Shown: positions 19,612-27,872, counted from the stretch's first letter. The stretch is 34,078 nt of DNA from Syntrophomonas sp. (GCA_016841245.1 JAENZN010000031.1:1-34078); one strand, 5' to 3'. A program made the numbers and translations. Notes: a model not told the origin generated them from the sequence alone.

Positions 19612-20730
19612 ATGAGAAAACGAATTACCCATGCCAGCAGGATAGTAGTAAAGGTGGGAACCAGTACCCTGACCTATGCTAACGGGCAGTTGAATTTGCA
19701 GACAATTGAAAGGCTGGTTAGAGAAATAGCTGACTTACATAATCGAGATCTGGAAGTTATTCTAGTCACTTCTGGTGCTATCAGAGTAGGGGCAAATAGG
19801 ATGGGAATGAAAAACATACCTAATACCCTTCCAGAAAAACAGGCTCTGGCAGCCATAGGTCAGGGTGCTCTGATGCAGCTTTATGAGAAATTATTTTCAG
19901 AATACAGCAAAACAGTTGCTCAAGTGCTCTTAAGCAGAGGGGATATGGATGATCGTATTCGCTACTTGAATGCTACTAATGCACTCCTGGCCATGCTGAA
20001 TATGAATGTTATTCCAGTTATTAATGAAAATGATACAGTTGGAGTTGAAGAAATCAAGTTTGGTGACAATGATACTCTCTCGGCGATGGTAGCTGGACTG
20101 GTAGACGCAGATCTGCTTATAATACTGTCTGATGTGGATGGACTATACAGCTCCGATCCCAGGCAGGATGAAAAGGCAGTACTCATAAGCCGGGTGGAAG
20201 AAATAACCCCGGAGCTGGAACAGAACTCAACTAATCGTGGAAGCAGTTTTGCCAGCGGAGGTATGTTCACCAAGCTTAAAGCAGCCCGCATGTGTATGGC
20301 ATCAGGAGCAGCGATGGTCATAGCCAACAGTGCAGAAAGAAATATTATTCGGCGGATAGTAGCCGGAGAGGAACTGGGAACATTTTTTGTTCCCCGAGAA
20401 AAGAAAATGCATGCCCGGGATAGATGGATAGCCTTTGGGCGGCTAGTGCAGGGTAGGATTACTATAGATGCAGGAGCTGGCAATGCTCTTATGAAAAAAG
20501 GGAAAAGCCTGCTGCCTTCCGGAGTAGTTGGTATAGATGGCGAATTTGAGCGGGGAGCAGTAGTAGCGGTAAGCGATAGCGAAAAGAATGAAATAGCCCG
20601 GGGCATCACTAATTACAGCTCGGCAGATATCTTTAAGATCCAGGGAAAAAAATCTTCCCAGATCAAAGATATACTGGGGGAAAAAGATTACGATGAGATT
20701 ATACATCGGAACAACCTCTGGGTGGAGTAG
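19612..20730 (+). CDS. proB: Glutamate 5-kinase
   Basis: ProB phosphorylates glutamate with ATP, the first step of proline biosynthesis. The 372 residues have an amino acid kinase domain (VVKVGTSTLT, VLVTSGAI-like ILVTSGAIRVG, NENDTVGVEEIKFGDND, LSDVDGLY) and a C-terminal PUA domain from about 275. ATG 19612 has GAGAGG upstream. It lies 42 bases after obgE, often its neighbour in Clostridia, and 84 bases ahead of proA. Feedback inhibition by proline is expected for the family. Confidence 0.97.
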   Translation: MRKRITHASRIVVKVGTSTLTYANGQLNLQTIERLVREIADLHNRDLEVILVTSGAIRVGANRMGMKNIPNTLPEKQALAAIGQGALMQLYEKLFSEYSKTVAQVLLSRGDMDDRIRYLNATNALLAMLNMNVIPVINENDTVGVEEIKFGDNDTLSAMVAGLVDADLLIILSDVDGLYSSDPRQDEKAVLISRVEEITPELEQNSTNRGSSFASGGMFTKLKAARMCMASGAAMVIANSAERNIIRRIVAGEELGTFFVPREKKMHARDRWIAFGRLVQGRITIDAGAGNALMKKGKSLLPSGVVGIDGEFERGAVVAVSDSEKNEIARGITNYSSADIFKIQGKKSSQIKDILGEKDYDEIIHRNNLWVE

Positions 20731-20795
20731 GGACAAGGAGCAGGTTCTTGTCCCACTTATAATAAAGGGAAACTGGGACAAGGAACCCTTGTCCC
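20730..20795. repeat. Two GGGACAAG palindromes between proB and proA
   Basis: Hairpin one pairs GGGACAAG (20730-20737) with CTTGTCCC (20747-20754). Hairpin two pairs GGGACAAGG (20775-20783) with CCTTGTCCC (20787-20795) with a 3-base loop. They share one word, so they look like copies of a small repeat or a REP-like pair. They also resemble palindromes at 22.1, 23.2 and 27.0 kb. They could attenuate proA transcription, but neither has a T tract. Confidence 0.75.
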
Positions 20796-20814
20796 TATTA
20801 AGGAGCGATGATCG

Positions 20815-22077
20815 ATGGATATTCAATTACAAAAAGTGTTGATTGAACAGGGGAAAAAAGCCCGACAGGCTGCCAGGATACTTGCTACTACTCCAACTTC
20901 ATTAAAGGATCAAGCTTTAATGGAGATGGCTGAGGCTCTGGTTGAGAACAGTGCTGAACTTATGACCGCCAATAAGTTGGATTTGAAAAATGGGCAAACG
21001 ATGGGTTTAACTTCGGCTCTATTAGAAAGACTTATGTTGAATGAGCAGAGAATTGAGGATATGGCCCAGGGTCTGAGAGAAATAGCTGCACTCCCTGATC
21101 CGGTAGGAGAAGTGCTGGGTATGACCCGGAGACCCAACGGACTGGAAGTAGGGAGAATAAGAACTCCCATAGGAGTGGTAGGTATCATCTATGAATCACG
21201 TCCCAATGTAACCGCTGATGCGGCTGGCTTATGTTTGAAATCAGGCAATGCTATAATCCTCAGGGGCGGTGAAGAGGCCCTGAATTCTAACCGGGTAATT
21301 GCCCGGGTCATTTCCGCTGCCGCTGTAAAATGTGGACTGCCTGATGGGGCTATACAGCTGGTGGACAGTGAGGACAGAGAAGCGGCTGTATTCCTGATGC
21401 AAATGAATGATTACCTGGACGTACTCATCCCCCGGGGAGGTAAAGGCCTGAAAAATGCCGTTATGGAAAATGCCAGGGTTCCTTATATTATGACCGGTAT
21501 GGGTAATTGTCATGTTTTTGTAGACCAGTCTGCTGATCTGGAAAAAGCACGCCAGATAGTGTTTAATGCCAAAGTACAGCGGCCTTCGGTATGCAATGCG
21601 ATAGAAACCCTCCTGGTGCACAGTGAAGTAGCAGAAGATTTCCTGCCTCTTATGATGAAAGAGCTGCAGGAAGCCGGAGTAGAGCTGCGAGGCTGTGCCC
21701 GCACTATTAAAATTGTGGGCGATATCAAAGAAGCAGTAGCAGAAGACTGGGATGAGGAATATCTGGACCTGATCATTGCGGTCAAGGTAGTGGATAACCT
21801 GGAAGAAGCAATAGAACATATCAATGTTCATGGAACCGGTCACAGTGAAGCTATCGTGAGTGAAAGCTACAGTAACGTGCGCAGGTTCATGGCTGCAGTC
21901 GATGCTGCCGCTGTTTATGCCAATGCTTCCACTCGTTTTACCGATGGAAATGTTTTCGGTTTCGGAGCCGAAATGGGTATCAGCACCCAGAAGCTGCACG
22001 CACGTGGTCCCATGGGATTGACAGAATTAACCACCACCAAATTTATCGTTTATGGTGATGGACAGGTCAGAGAGTAA
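20815..22077 (+). CDS. proA: Glutamate-5-semialdehyde dehydrogenase (gamma-glutamyl phosphate reductase)
   Basis: ProA reduces gamma-glutamyl phosphate with NADPH; the product cyclises toward proline. The 420 residues show the family's N-terminal helices, GVVGIIYESRPNVT and NAIILRGGEE blocks, and the catalytic cysteine in RPSVCNAIETLLVH. The C-terminus has EMGISTQKLHARGPMGLTEL. ATG 20815 follows AAGGAG. It completes the proBA pair. Confidence 0.98.
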   Translation: MDIQLQKVLIEQGKKARQAARILATTPTSLKDQALMEMAEALVENSAELMTANKLDLKNGQTMGLTSALLERLMLNEQRIEDMAQGLREIAALPDPVGEVLGMTRRPNGLEVGRIRTPIGVVGIIYESRPNVTADAAGLCLKSGNAIILRGGEEALNSNRVIARVISAAAVKCGLPDGAIQLVDSEDREAAVFLMQMNDYLDVLIPRGGKGLKNAVMENARVPYIMTGMGNCHVFVDQSADLEKARQIVFNAKVQRPSVCNAIETLLVHSEVAEDFLPLMMKELQEAGVELRGCARTIKIVGDIKEAVAEDWDEEYLDLIIAVKVVDNLEEAIEHINVHGTGHSEAIVSESYSNVRRFMAAVDAAAVYANASTRFTDGNVFGFGAEMGISTQKLHARGPMGLTELTTTKFIVYGDGQVRE

Positions 22078-22092
22078 AACGAATTTGTCAAA

Positions 22093-22152
22093 GGGGACGG
22101 CATTTGCCTTGCATCTAGTTTTGGATAAAGATGCAAGACAAGAACCGTCCCC
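22093..22152. repeat. GGGGACGG palindrome downstream of proA
   Basis: GGGGACGG (22093-22100) pairs with CCGTCCCC (22145-22152), enclosing CTTGCATCT (22108-22116) and AGATGCAAG (22129-22137). The whole is a 60-base hairpin. It lies between convergent proA (+) and the cysteine synthase gene (-) and could act as a bidirectional terminator or be a small non-autonomous repeat. Confidence 0.8.
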
Positions 22153-22165
22153 CCTGGTTTGCGAG

Positions 22166-23200
22166 CTATTCTATTATTTCAAAATCATATTGGGACAGCT
22201 TATCCAGGTCTTCCTGGCTTAACTTATATTCCCTGTCCAGCATGGTACGAGTATCCTCGCTCTCACAAAGAACTGTTGACAGGTAACGGAGACCGTTATC
22301 ATTGATAATGGTAACGATACATTTTTTGTCCGGATGCTTAAGGGAGACCTTCTTGGCAGCTCCTACATTACATCCTGATGATATGCCACAGAAAATCCCC
22401 TCTTTGGACGCCAGTTCTCTGGCAGTTGCAATGGAATCATCAGAACTAACCAGTACAATACCATCCACATACTCCAAGTTCAGAATAATCGGCAGTATGC
22501 CGTCCGCAATTCCCTGAACCTTATGTTGGCCGATAGTTCCTTTGGAAAGCATAGGAGATTCCAGGGGTTCAGAAATATAAACCTTGATATCAGGATTCTT
22601 TTCCTTTAGATACTTGGCGGTTCCGGTAATAGTACCACCAGTTCCCTGGCACATAATGAATACATCAACCTTACCATCCGTCTGCTCCCATATTTCGGGA
22701 CCGGTATTATCAAAATGGGACAGTACATTGTCGGAGCGAAAGAATTGGCCAATTTCAAAAACCTGCTTGCCGTAGCTGCCTTTGATTTTTTCGACTTCTT
22801 CCAGCACCAGATCCACGTCTGTTTCTGCTCCAGGGGTGAGGACCAAATCGGCTCCGTAAGCCTGTATAGTCTTTTTACGTTCATCGCTCATCCCTTCCGG
22901 CATGACTATAATGACCCGATAACCTTTGGCTGCCCCCACCATGGCGGTAGCGATGCCGGTATTACCAGTGGTACCTTCCAGGAGTATCATGCCAGGTTTT
23001 AAATCTCCTCTTTTTTCAGCCTGCTCTACGATCGAATGTACTACCCGATCCTTTAAGCTGCCGCTGGGATTAGTATATTCCAGCTTCACGCATATATCGG
23101 CATTAATATCCGCAGATATCTTATTTAACCGAATCATAGGAGTACATCCGATTGCCTCCAACACATTATCCAGTGTTCTCTGTTTGCTGCTCCAATTCAT
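22166..23200 (-). CDS. Cysteine synthase / cystathionine beta-synthase family PLP enzyme
   Basis: Fold-type II PLP enzyme that would make cysteine from O-acetylserine and sulfide, or cystathionine. From ATG 23200 it has 344 residues. It shows the PLP lysine K50 in SGSLKDR, the substrate loop EGTTGNTG (75-82), the phosphate loop GTGGT (186-190) and SSGCN near 274-278. A C-terminal extension of about 30 residues follows the RYLST block, where Leu replaces the usual Glu (NDNGLRYLST). The upstream ATG at 23227 lacks a site, whereas GGGAGGG lies just before ATG 23200. It is flanked on both sides by GGGGACGG palindromes and points against the neighbours. CysK versus CBS cannot be decided from sequence alone. 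Confidence 0.85.
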   Translation of the reverse strand: MNWSSKQRTLDNVLEAIGCTPMIRLNKISADINADICVKLEYTNPSGSLKDRVVHSIVEQAEKRGDLKPGMILLEGTTGNTGIATAMVGAAKGYRVIIVMPEGMSDERKKTIQAYGADLVLTPGAETDVDLVLEEVEKIKGSYGKQVFEIGQFFRSDNVLSHFDNTGPEIWEQTDGKVDVFIMCQGTGGTITGTAKYLKEKNPDIKVYISEPLESPMLSKGTIGQHKVQGIADGILPIILNLEYVDGIVLVSSDDSIATARELASKEGIFCGISSGCNVGAAKKVSLKHPDKKCIVTIINDNGLRYLSTVLCESEDTRTMLDREYKLSQEDLDKLSQYDFEIIE

Positions 23201-23221
23201 ATCGCATTCCCTCCCTAAGTA

Positions 23222-23324
23222 AGTCATGGGGACGGTTCCCTTGACTCATTTCGTCCTTTTAGTAAGATATTCTATACTAAGATGCATGACTCGCTAATGA
23301 GTCAAGGGAACCGTCCCCATGACT
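23222..23324. repeat. Perfect 29-bp inverted repeat element (MITE-like)
   Basis: Arms 23222-23250 and 23296-23324 are perfect reverse complements, starting AGTCATGGGGACGG and ending CCGTCCCCATGACT. A 45-base AT-richer centre separates them. The 103-base size, long perfect arms and GGGGACGG word shared with 22093-22152 suggest a mobile or formerly mobile non-autonomous element. No transposase is in the window. Confidence 0.85.
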
Positions 23325-23331
23325 CACTTGG

Positions 23332-23952
23332 CTACAACGGCCATTCTTGTCCCAAATAAATCTGCCTTCTAATGGTAAACCGTTCCACTGGCTTACAGGA
23401 TGAAAAGAAATTCGGGAGCTGTTGGGTTTCTTTTTCAAAAATGCTTAGAAGTTCAGTGAAAAAACGTGGCCTTTGTTCTTCATTTCTGAGCGTAAGGCCC
23501 TGGGCTTTTAAAACTGCGGCAATTTTATTATTTAGTTCAATCTCATAATCTGCCAGCTGACTGAAAAAAGATTTCCAGTGACTCATGCTTTCCTCATATT
23601 CCCAGCCGATACCAGGACATACAAAATGGCGGCAGATTGATTCCCGCTGTATCTGTTCCAGGCGGCATCCATTTTCACTGCTGTGAAAATGGCATTTATA
23701 ACTGTCACCATCAATAGAATTATTAACTGTTAATGAAGCATCCAGGATAGTAACGTCCTTAATAGACATAATATAATCAACTATCTCAGGATGGTTTTTG
23801 AGCAAATAGGCGAAATCACTGGGATAAAAAACCGGTGAATAATTGCCGCAGCAGCCCTTGCCATCCTGCCGGGGACATTCTATACACAAGTCTACTTCGA
23901 TATAGCTGCGCAAACCCTGATTATGGAAAATTACTTCAACATTTTTGATCAT
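23332..23952 (-). CDS. YkgJ-like Cys-cluster (zinc/iron-binding) protein
   Basis: The 206 residues carry eight cysteines in the YkgJ/FliB-like arrangement: C23xxC26, C34C35, then C87, C96, C107 and C112 (CIECPRQDGKGCCG and CRHFVCPG). Such domains bind Zn or Fe-S and have no settled role; related ones occur in flagellin-lysine methylases. The C-terminal half is helical and lacks clear membrane segments. ATG 23952 has AGAAGG upstream. It is divergent from nadD and ends at the edge of the MITE-like element. Confidence 0.75.
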   Translation of the reverse strand: MIKNVEVIFHNQGLRSYIEVDLCIECPRQDGKGCCGNYSPVFYPSDFAYLLKNHPEIVDYIMSIKDVTILDASLTVNNSIDGDSYKCHFHSSENGCRLEQIQRESICRHFVCPGIGWEYEESMSHWKSFFSQLADYEIELNNKIAAVLKAQGLTLRNEEQRPRFFTELLSIFEKETQQLPNFFSSCKPVERFTIRRQIYLGQEWPL

Positions 23953-24151
23953 GATTTGTACCTTCTTTAATAGCCAATAACTCTATTATATTATAGTTCC
24001 GGCAAAAGACCAGAAGGAAAAGGGATTGGTGAGCAGAAATGTGATAAGATGGGGGATACAGCACCATCAATATTTGCATTTTTGTTATCATACGGTTATT
24101 ATTTAGCTTGGATGCTAAGAAATTATGCTTATATAAAGGAAGAAATGCTAT

Positions 24152-24772
24152 ATGAATGTTACATCCCTGGGGATAATGGGAGGAACTTTTGATCCTATAC
24201 ACTATGGGCATCTTATTGCTGCTGAATGTGCCCGGCTGGAGTTCGGTTTGGACCGGGTTATTTTCATTCCGGCCCGAATCCCGCCGCACAAGGATGCCAG
24301 TGGGATACTGAACGAAGATATACGTTATCACATGGTGGAAATGGCAATATTAAATAATCCCGCTTTTGAGGTATCTGACCTGGAAATCAAACGGGGGGGG
24401 ATTTCTTATACCATTGATACTATCGAGTATTACCGGAGTGCCTATCCTGGCTGCCGTATATTTTTTATTATGGGACTGGATTCCTTATTCATTATGGATA
24501 CCTGGAAAGATGCAGAACGTCTGGCAGGATTGTGCCGATTTATTGTGGTGACCCGGCCAGGTTACAATATTAAAGATGAAGAACAAATGCGAGAGAAACT
24601 GCCTCCAATATTTTGGAAACATACCGACTTTATACAAATACCGGGTTTAGATATATCATCCAGTGATATCAGAGAAAGAGTATCCACTGGTAAACCTATC
24701 AGATATATGTTACCTGAAGAAGTGGAAAGCTATATTCATAACAATAACCTTTACCGGGAAGGACAAGTTTAA
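24152..24772 (+). CDS. nadD: Nicotinate-nucleotide adenylyltransferase NadD
   Basis: Makes deamido-NAD from nicotinate mononucleotide and ATP. The 206 residues have the nucleotidyltransferase motif GGTFDPIHYGHL near residue 10 and the C-terminal ISSSDIRERVSTGKP. Length is normal. ATG 24152 follows AAGGAAG. Its stop overlaps the yqeK start by one base (TAATG). The nadD-yqeK-rsfS order is typical of Firmicutes. Confidence 0.97.
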   Translation: MNVTSLGIMGGTFDPIHYGHLIAAECARLEFGLDRVIFIPARIPPHKDASGILNEDIRYHMVEMAILNNPAFEVSDLEIKRGGISYTIDTIEYYRSAYPGCRIFFIMGLDSLFIMDTWKDAERLAGLCRFIVVTRPGYNIKDEEQMREKLPPIFWKHTDFIQIPGLDISSSDIRERVSTGKPIRYMLPEEVESYIHNNNLYREGQV

Positions 24773-25347
24773 TGCAGGCTGATAAAGCACTGGAAATCGT
24801 CAGATCAAGACTTTCTGAAAAAAGATATCAACATTCTCACTGGGTAGCAGATACTGCAGTACAAATGGCTAAGAAATTCGGCATTGATGAGTCCCAGGCA
24901 TATTTGGCTGGAATTCTGCATGATTATGCCAGAGATCTGCAGACAGGCGCATTGCTGGAAATTGCGGAAAAGAACCACCTTATATCTCATCAGGTTGAAA
25001 GAGAGGTTCCTGACCTGCTGCATGGACCGGTAGGGGCCTTCTTGCTGGAGAAAGACCTGGGATTAAAAGATAAAGAAATATTGAGTGCTATCAGACACCA
25101 TACTCTAGGGTCATTGCAGATGAGTGATCTGGGAAAAATAATTTTTCTAGCTGATATGATCGAACCTGGCCGAAGCTATACTGGGGTAGCAGAACTTAGA
25201 GAACTGGCTTATATAGATCTGGACCAGGCTATGTTATCAGCTTTGGAGAGCAGTATCAGACATTGCTTGGATTCCCGGAAAATTCTGCATCCGGAAACGG
25301 TAGTGGTAAGAAACTGTTTTTTACAGAAGGTGAATATCAGTGAGTAA
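24772..25347 (+). CDS. yqeK: HD-domain Ap4A hydrolase YqeK
   Basis: YqeK hydrolyses diadenosine tetraphosphate symmetrically. The 191 residues have HD metal sites: H23 in HSHWVADTA, the HD pair H50-D51 in GILHDYARD, and later histidines in LHGPVGA and AIRHHTLG, plus an Asp in LADMIEPGR. ATG 24772 overlaps the nadD stop, indicating coupling. The next gene overlaps it by 8 bases. Confidence 0.94.
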   Translation: MQADKALEIVRSRLSEKRYQHSHWVADTAVQMAKKFGIDESQAYLAGILHDYARDLQTGALLEIAEKNHLISHQVEREVPDLLHGPVGAFLLEKDLGLKDKEILSAIRHHTLGSLQMSDLGKIIFLADMIEPGRSYTGVAELRELAYIDLDQAMLSALESSIRHCLDSRKILHPETVVVRNCFLQKVNISE

Positions 25348-26092
25348 AATGCAGGTGTACTGTGATAAATTAAGAAATATGAGAGATTGGGATGATTACC
25401 TGCTTCAAAATTCAGGTCTTCCCGGCCCCCGGGGCAATCTAGAACTTATGATGGCAGTGGTACGGGAGGGGGATAAAAAGCTTTTTGACCGTTACCTGGG
25501 TTATAACGAGCAGGCAGCGCCAGAGAATTCACCGGGAGTATTTCTGGCTATGTGTGGAACGGTCGGGTATGGTAGACTAATAGCAGAGGGTGATCATCAA
25601 CTTCTGCCGGTTTTGCGCGGTTTAGCCTCGGATAACAGATGGAGGGTAAGAGAGGCGGTTGCCATAGCTTATCAAATAGTTGGAGAACATGATTTTGAAA
25701 TGCTGCTTAGTGAGGCAGAAATACTTGAAGAGGGCAATCCCCTGGAGAAAAGAGCTGCTGTTGCAGCCCTTTGCGAACCTAAATTGCTGAAAAATAGGAA
25801 TGACGCCTATAGAGTATTGGAAATTATGTATTATATTACCCGGTGGCTAGCGGATAATGCTCAAGTGAGCAAGACTGAAGAATACCGGGTCTTGAAAAAG
25901 GGTCTGGCATATGGCTGGAGTGTCGCAGTAGCGGCGTTTCCCTGTGAAGGCAAACCTGTTTTTGAAAAATGGTTGGAGAACAGCAGCCGTGAGGTAAGAT
26001 GGGTTATGAAAGAAAACCTAAAAAAGAAACGTCTGCTAAAGTTAGATCCCATTTGGGTAGAAAAATGCAGCAAAAGACCTTATGATAACTAA
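25340..26092 (+). CDS. HEAT-repeat-like helical protein of unknown function
   Basis: The 250 residues are almost wholly helical and show HEAT-like units such as RGLASDNRWRVREAVAIAYQ and GNPLEKRAAVAAL, like DNA-alkylation-repair-type or other scaffold folds, but I see no catalytic motif. A WLENSSREVRWVMKENLKKKRLL segment near the C-terminus is strongly basic. GTG 25340 overlaps the last 8 bases of yqeK; ATG 25349 is an alternative with a near-equal site (AAGGTG, 25328-25333). Placement between yqeK and rsfS suggests cotranscription but gives no function. Confidence 0.65.
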   Translation: MSKMQVYCDKLRNMRDWDDYLLQNSGLPGPRGNLELMMAVVREGDKKLFDRYLGYNEQAAPENSPGVFLAMCGTVGYGRLIAEGDHQLLPVLRGLASDNRWRVREAVAIAYQIVGEHDFEMLLSEAEILEEGNPLEKRAAVAALCEPKLLKNRNDAYRVLEIMYYITRWLADNAQVSKTEEYRVLKKGLAYGWSVAVAAFPCEGKPVFEKWLENSSREVRWVMKENLKKKRLLKLDPIWVEKCSKRPYDN

Positions 26093-26128
26093 TCAAATAT
26101 TACAAAAAGTATATGAGGAGGACTGTGC

Positions 26129-26494
26129 TTGGAAAAGATTAAAGAGCTGGTAAAATTGATGGCCGAGGCCTGTGAGGATGAAAAGGCAATAGATGTAACC
26201 GTACTAAATGTTCACGAACTTACCGTATTAGTTGATTATTTTGTAATTGCCAGCGGCAGGAGTATTATTCAAGTAAAAAGCATAGTAGAACATGTAGAAG
26301 AAGTCCTGGAAGAAAATGGGGTAGTTCCCTTGCGACGAGCTGGACATGCCGAAGGAAAATGGGTAGTACTCGATTATGGCTCCATAATGCTGCATGTTTT
26401 CCGCCAGGAGGAAAGAGAATACTATGATCTGGAAAACCTCTGGGGAGATGCCCAGGTAATGCAGTTTGAAAGCGAAGAAGCGGTCAGGTCATAA
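26129..26494 (+). CDS. rsfS: Ribosome silencing factor RsfS
   Basis: RsfS (YbeB/Iojap family) binds L14 and blocks subunit joining in starvation. The 121 residues include the family blocks LTVLVDYFVIASGRS and GHAEGKWVVLDYGSIMLHVF. TTG 26129 has GAGGAGG upstream. It ends the nadD operon and the conserved block. Confidence 0.95.
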   Translation: MEKIKELVKLMAEACEDEKAIDVTVLNVHELTVLVDYFVIASGRSIIQVKSIVEHVEEVLEENGVVPLRRAGHAEGKWVVLDYGSIMLHVFRQEEREYYDLENLWGDAQVMQFESEEAVRS

Positions 26495-26602
26495 GATGTG
26501 TTTAACATTAATTATAAATAATTAAATGTCAGATGGTTTCATGTAACTGGAAAAGTAATAACATGTATAATATGCATATTTAAAATGTGAGTTTTTTCAC
26601 TG

Positions 26603-26632
26603 CCCTGCTGGTATCAGCAGGGTATTATTTAT
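26603..26632 (+). terminator. Terminator after rsfS
   Basis: CCCTGCTG (26603-26610) pairs with CAGCAGGG (26615-26622) around a 4-base loop, followed by a T-rich but interrupted tail. Confidence 0.75.
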
Positions 26633-26970
26633 TTGCGAAATTCACGAGGCCAATTAGTTTCCCACCACTTTAAAATATAGACTACTTTCTAAAATAAAAT
26701 TCACCCTCAATAATTTTCAATCAAATTTACGATATCGTGTGCCCCAGGAACAAATATGGAGGATATTTGCTCCACGGACACACAAAACCACGATCTGTCA
26801 TGAAAAAAAAGGAGAGTATTTTAAAAAAGAGAACGGAAAAAATTTTGGGAAGACGTATTTGAATAACATGGTGAAGGGAATAAAAAACAAGAAACTTATT
26901 TCAGAAGAATATTTTTGTCAAATTAATGAGACTTCCAACAATGTAAGACTTGGGTAAGTTGGTTGACTGT
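26633..26970. other. AT-rich stretch without a supported gene
   Basis: This part of the 26495-27216 gap is AT-rich. One 72-codon frame from GTG 26739 is very rich in Lys and Asn, has no ribosome binding site and no recognisable domain. I consider it non-coding or decayed. It marks the left border of the accessory island. Confidence 0.4.
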
Positions 26971-27002
26971 GGGGACATTCCTGCGTCAACTGGTGTGTCC
27001 CC
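26971..27002. repeat. GGGGACA palindrome
   Basis: GGGGACA (26971-26977) pairs with TGTCCCC (26996-27002). GTTGAC (26963-26968) and GTCAAC (26984-26989) form a second, interleaved pairing. It belongs by sequence to the GGGGAC-type palindromes at 20.7, 22.1 and 23.2 kb. Confidence 0.5.
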
Positions 27003-27115
27003 GTTCCTAAGCCCCTGACCTTAGTCTGAGACTTCTAATAAAGTAAAGGGTTTCTTAAGAATGCACGTTAAGAAAATTATATCGATAATGAATCAATGTA
27101 AATCATAATAAACCA

Positions 27116-27205
27116 GCATCATTATTGGCGACCAACGGGAGCATCAGTGGTGCCCGCAAGGGTGCATCATTATTGGCGACCAACGGGAGCATCAGTGGTG
27201 CCCGC
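27116..27205. repeat. Two identical 42-bp direct repeats
   Basis: Copies at 27116-27157 and 27164-27205 are identical, beginning GCATCATTATTGGCGACC and ending GGTGCCCGC, with a 6-base spacer (AAGGGT). The 48-base period is a multiple of three, but no frame across it has a usable start on either strand. With only two units and a short spacer it is not a CRISPR array. It lies just past the stop codon of the LytTR gene. Confidence 0.9.
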
Positions 27206-27216
27206 TTAGGGTTCGT

Positions 27217-27603
27217 CTATTTTGTATTTTTAAAATATTCAGCGTCGAGCATTTTGACAAATTCATTATGTTTCCCTCTGCTCAACCAGGCAATCCTATC
27301 ATAATCATGAAAATGAATCTCATAAACCCGGTCACCGGTATTATTTACTGGCTTGATTTTTCGCAGATTAACAATAAAAGACCGGTGGCTGCGAAAAAAT
27401 GGATATCCCAATTCTTTTTCAATATCGGTTAAACTGCAGTGAACCTGGTATATTTCCGTAAGAGTATGGATATGTAATTGTCCTGAATTATTTTCGCAAA
27501 AAATTATATCATCTTTAGTTAAACGCAGTATTTGATTATTACGTTTAATTAGTATTTCGTTTTTCTCGAAGCCAGAACTAATTTCCGGTGTACCGTTATA
27601 CAT
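27217..27603 (-). CDS. Stand-alone LytTR DNA-binding regulator
   Basis: The 128 residues are essentially one LytTR domain (about 18-118), with ILIKRNNQILRLTKDDIIFCEN and the FFRSHRSFIVNLRKIKPV block that precedes the last beta strands. No receiver domain is present. LytTR proteins (AgrA, ComE and relatives) bind paired direct repeats and commonly control bacteriocin, toxin and competence genes. ATG 27603 has AAAGGGGG at good spacing; TTG 27612 is less likely. Its ATG overlaps by one base the stop codon of a 28-codon ORF (27603-27689). With no kinase or receiver visible, activation by a peptide, a partner or expression level is open. Confidence 0.88.
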   Translation of the reverse strand: MYNGTPEISSGFEKNEILIKRNNQILRLTKDDIIFCENNSGQLHIHTLTEIYQVHCSLTDIEKELGYPFFRSHRSFIVNLRKIKPVNNTGDRVYEIHFHDYDRIAWLSRGKHNEFVKMLDAEYFKNTK

Positions 27604-27689
27604 TAAATGCAACCCCCTTTATCCGGTTCAGCTTCGCTCATTAAAAAGCAAACTGTTATGAGTATAATTGCTGAAAATGTCTTTCGCAT
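27603..27689 (-). CDS. 28-residue signal-peptide-like ORF overlapping the LytTR gene
   Basis: ATG 27689 is followed by 28 codons ending in TAA, whose last base is the first base of the LytTR ATG (TAATG). AAGGAAG lies about 7 bases upstream, a good ribosome binding site. The peptide starts MRK, has a hydrophobic core (FSAIILITVCFLM) and a polar tail SEAEPDKGGCI. It resembles a small secreted pheromone precursor: a signal-peptidase cut after SEA would leave EPDKGGCI. Against this, part of the tail codons (AAAGGGGG) is also the LytTR ribosome binding site, so the peptide may only couple translation. No homologue is recognised. Confidence 0.5.
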   Translation of the reverse strand: MRKTFSAIILITVCFLMSEAEPDKGGCI

Positions 27690-27872
27690 CTTTTCGCTTC
27701 CTTATAAATAAAAACTCTCATACTATACTCGATTTAGAAGACCAAAAGGTTCCATGGATTTTATAAAAACATAAAAAGGGGAAAATAATCCTATTGCAAA
27801 TTAGGATTAAAGTAACAGATTGAGGGGAGGAAACTGACTGCTTAGTAGAGATGGTTTACCAAAAAGATATAA

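Noticed and set aside
21241..21999. 252-codon ORF on the - strand within proA
   Set aside because: Antisense shadow of a certain gene; no ribosome binding site or domain.
26739..26957. 72-codon ORF on + starting with GTG
   Set aside because: No ribosome binding site, extreme Lys/Asn content, no domain; the region is AT-rich and looks non-coding.
27116..27205. Possible CRISPR array
   Set aside because: Only two units, spacer of 6 bases, no cas genes in the window.
27603..27689. AgrD-type cyclic lactone precursor
   Set aside because: The cysteine is next to last, leaving no room for the ring and charged tail of AgrD peptides, and no AgrB is nearby; a linear secreted peptide fits better.
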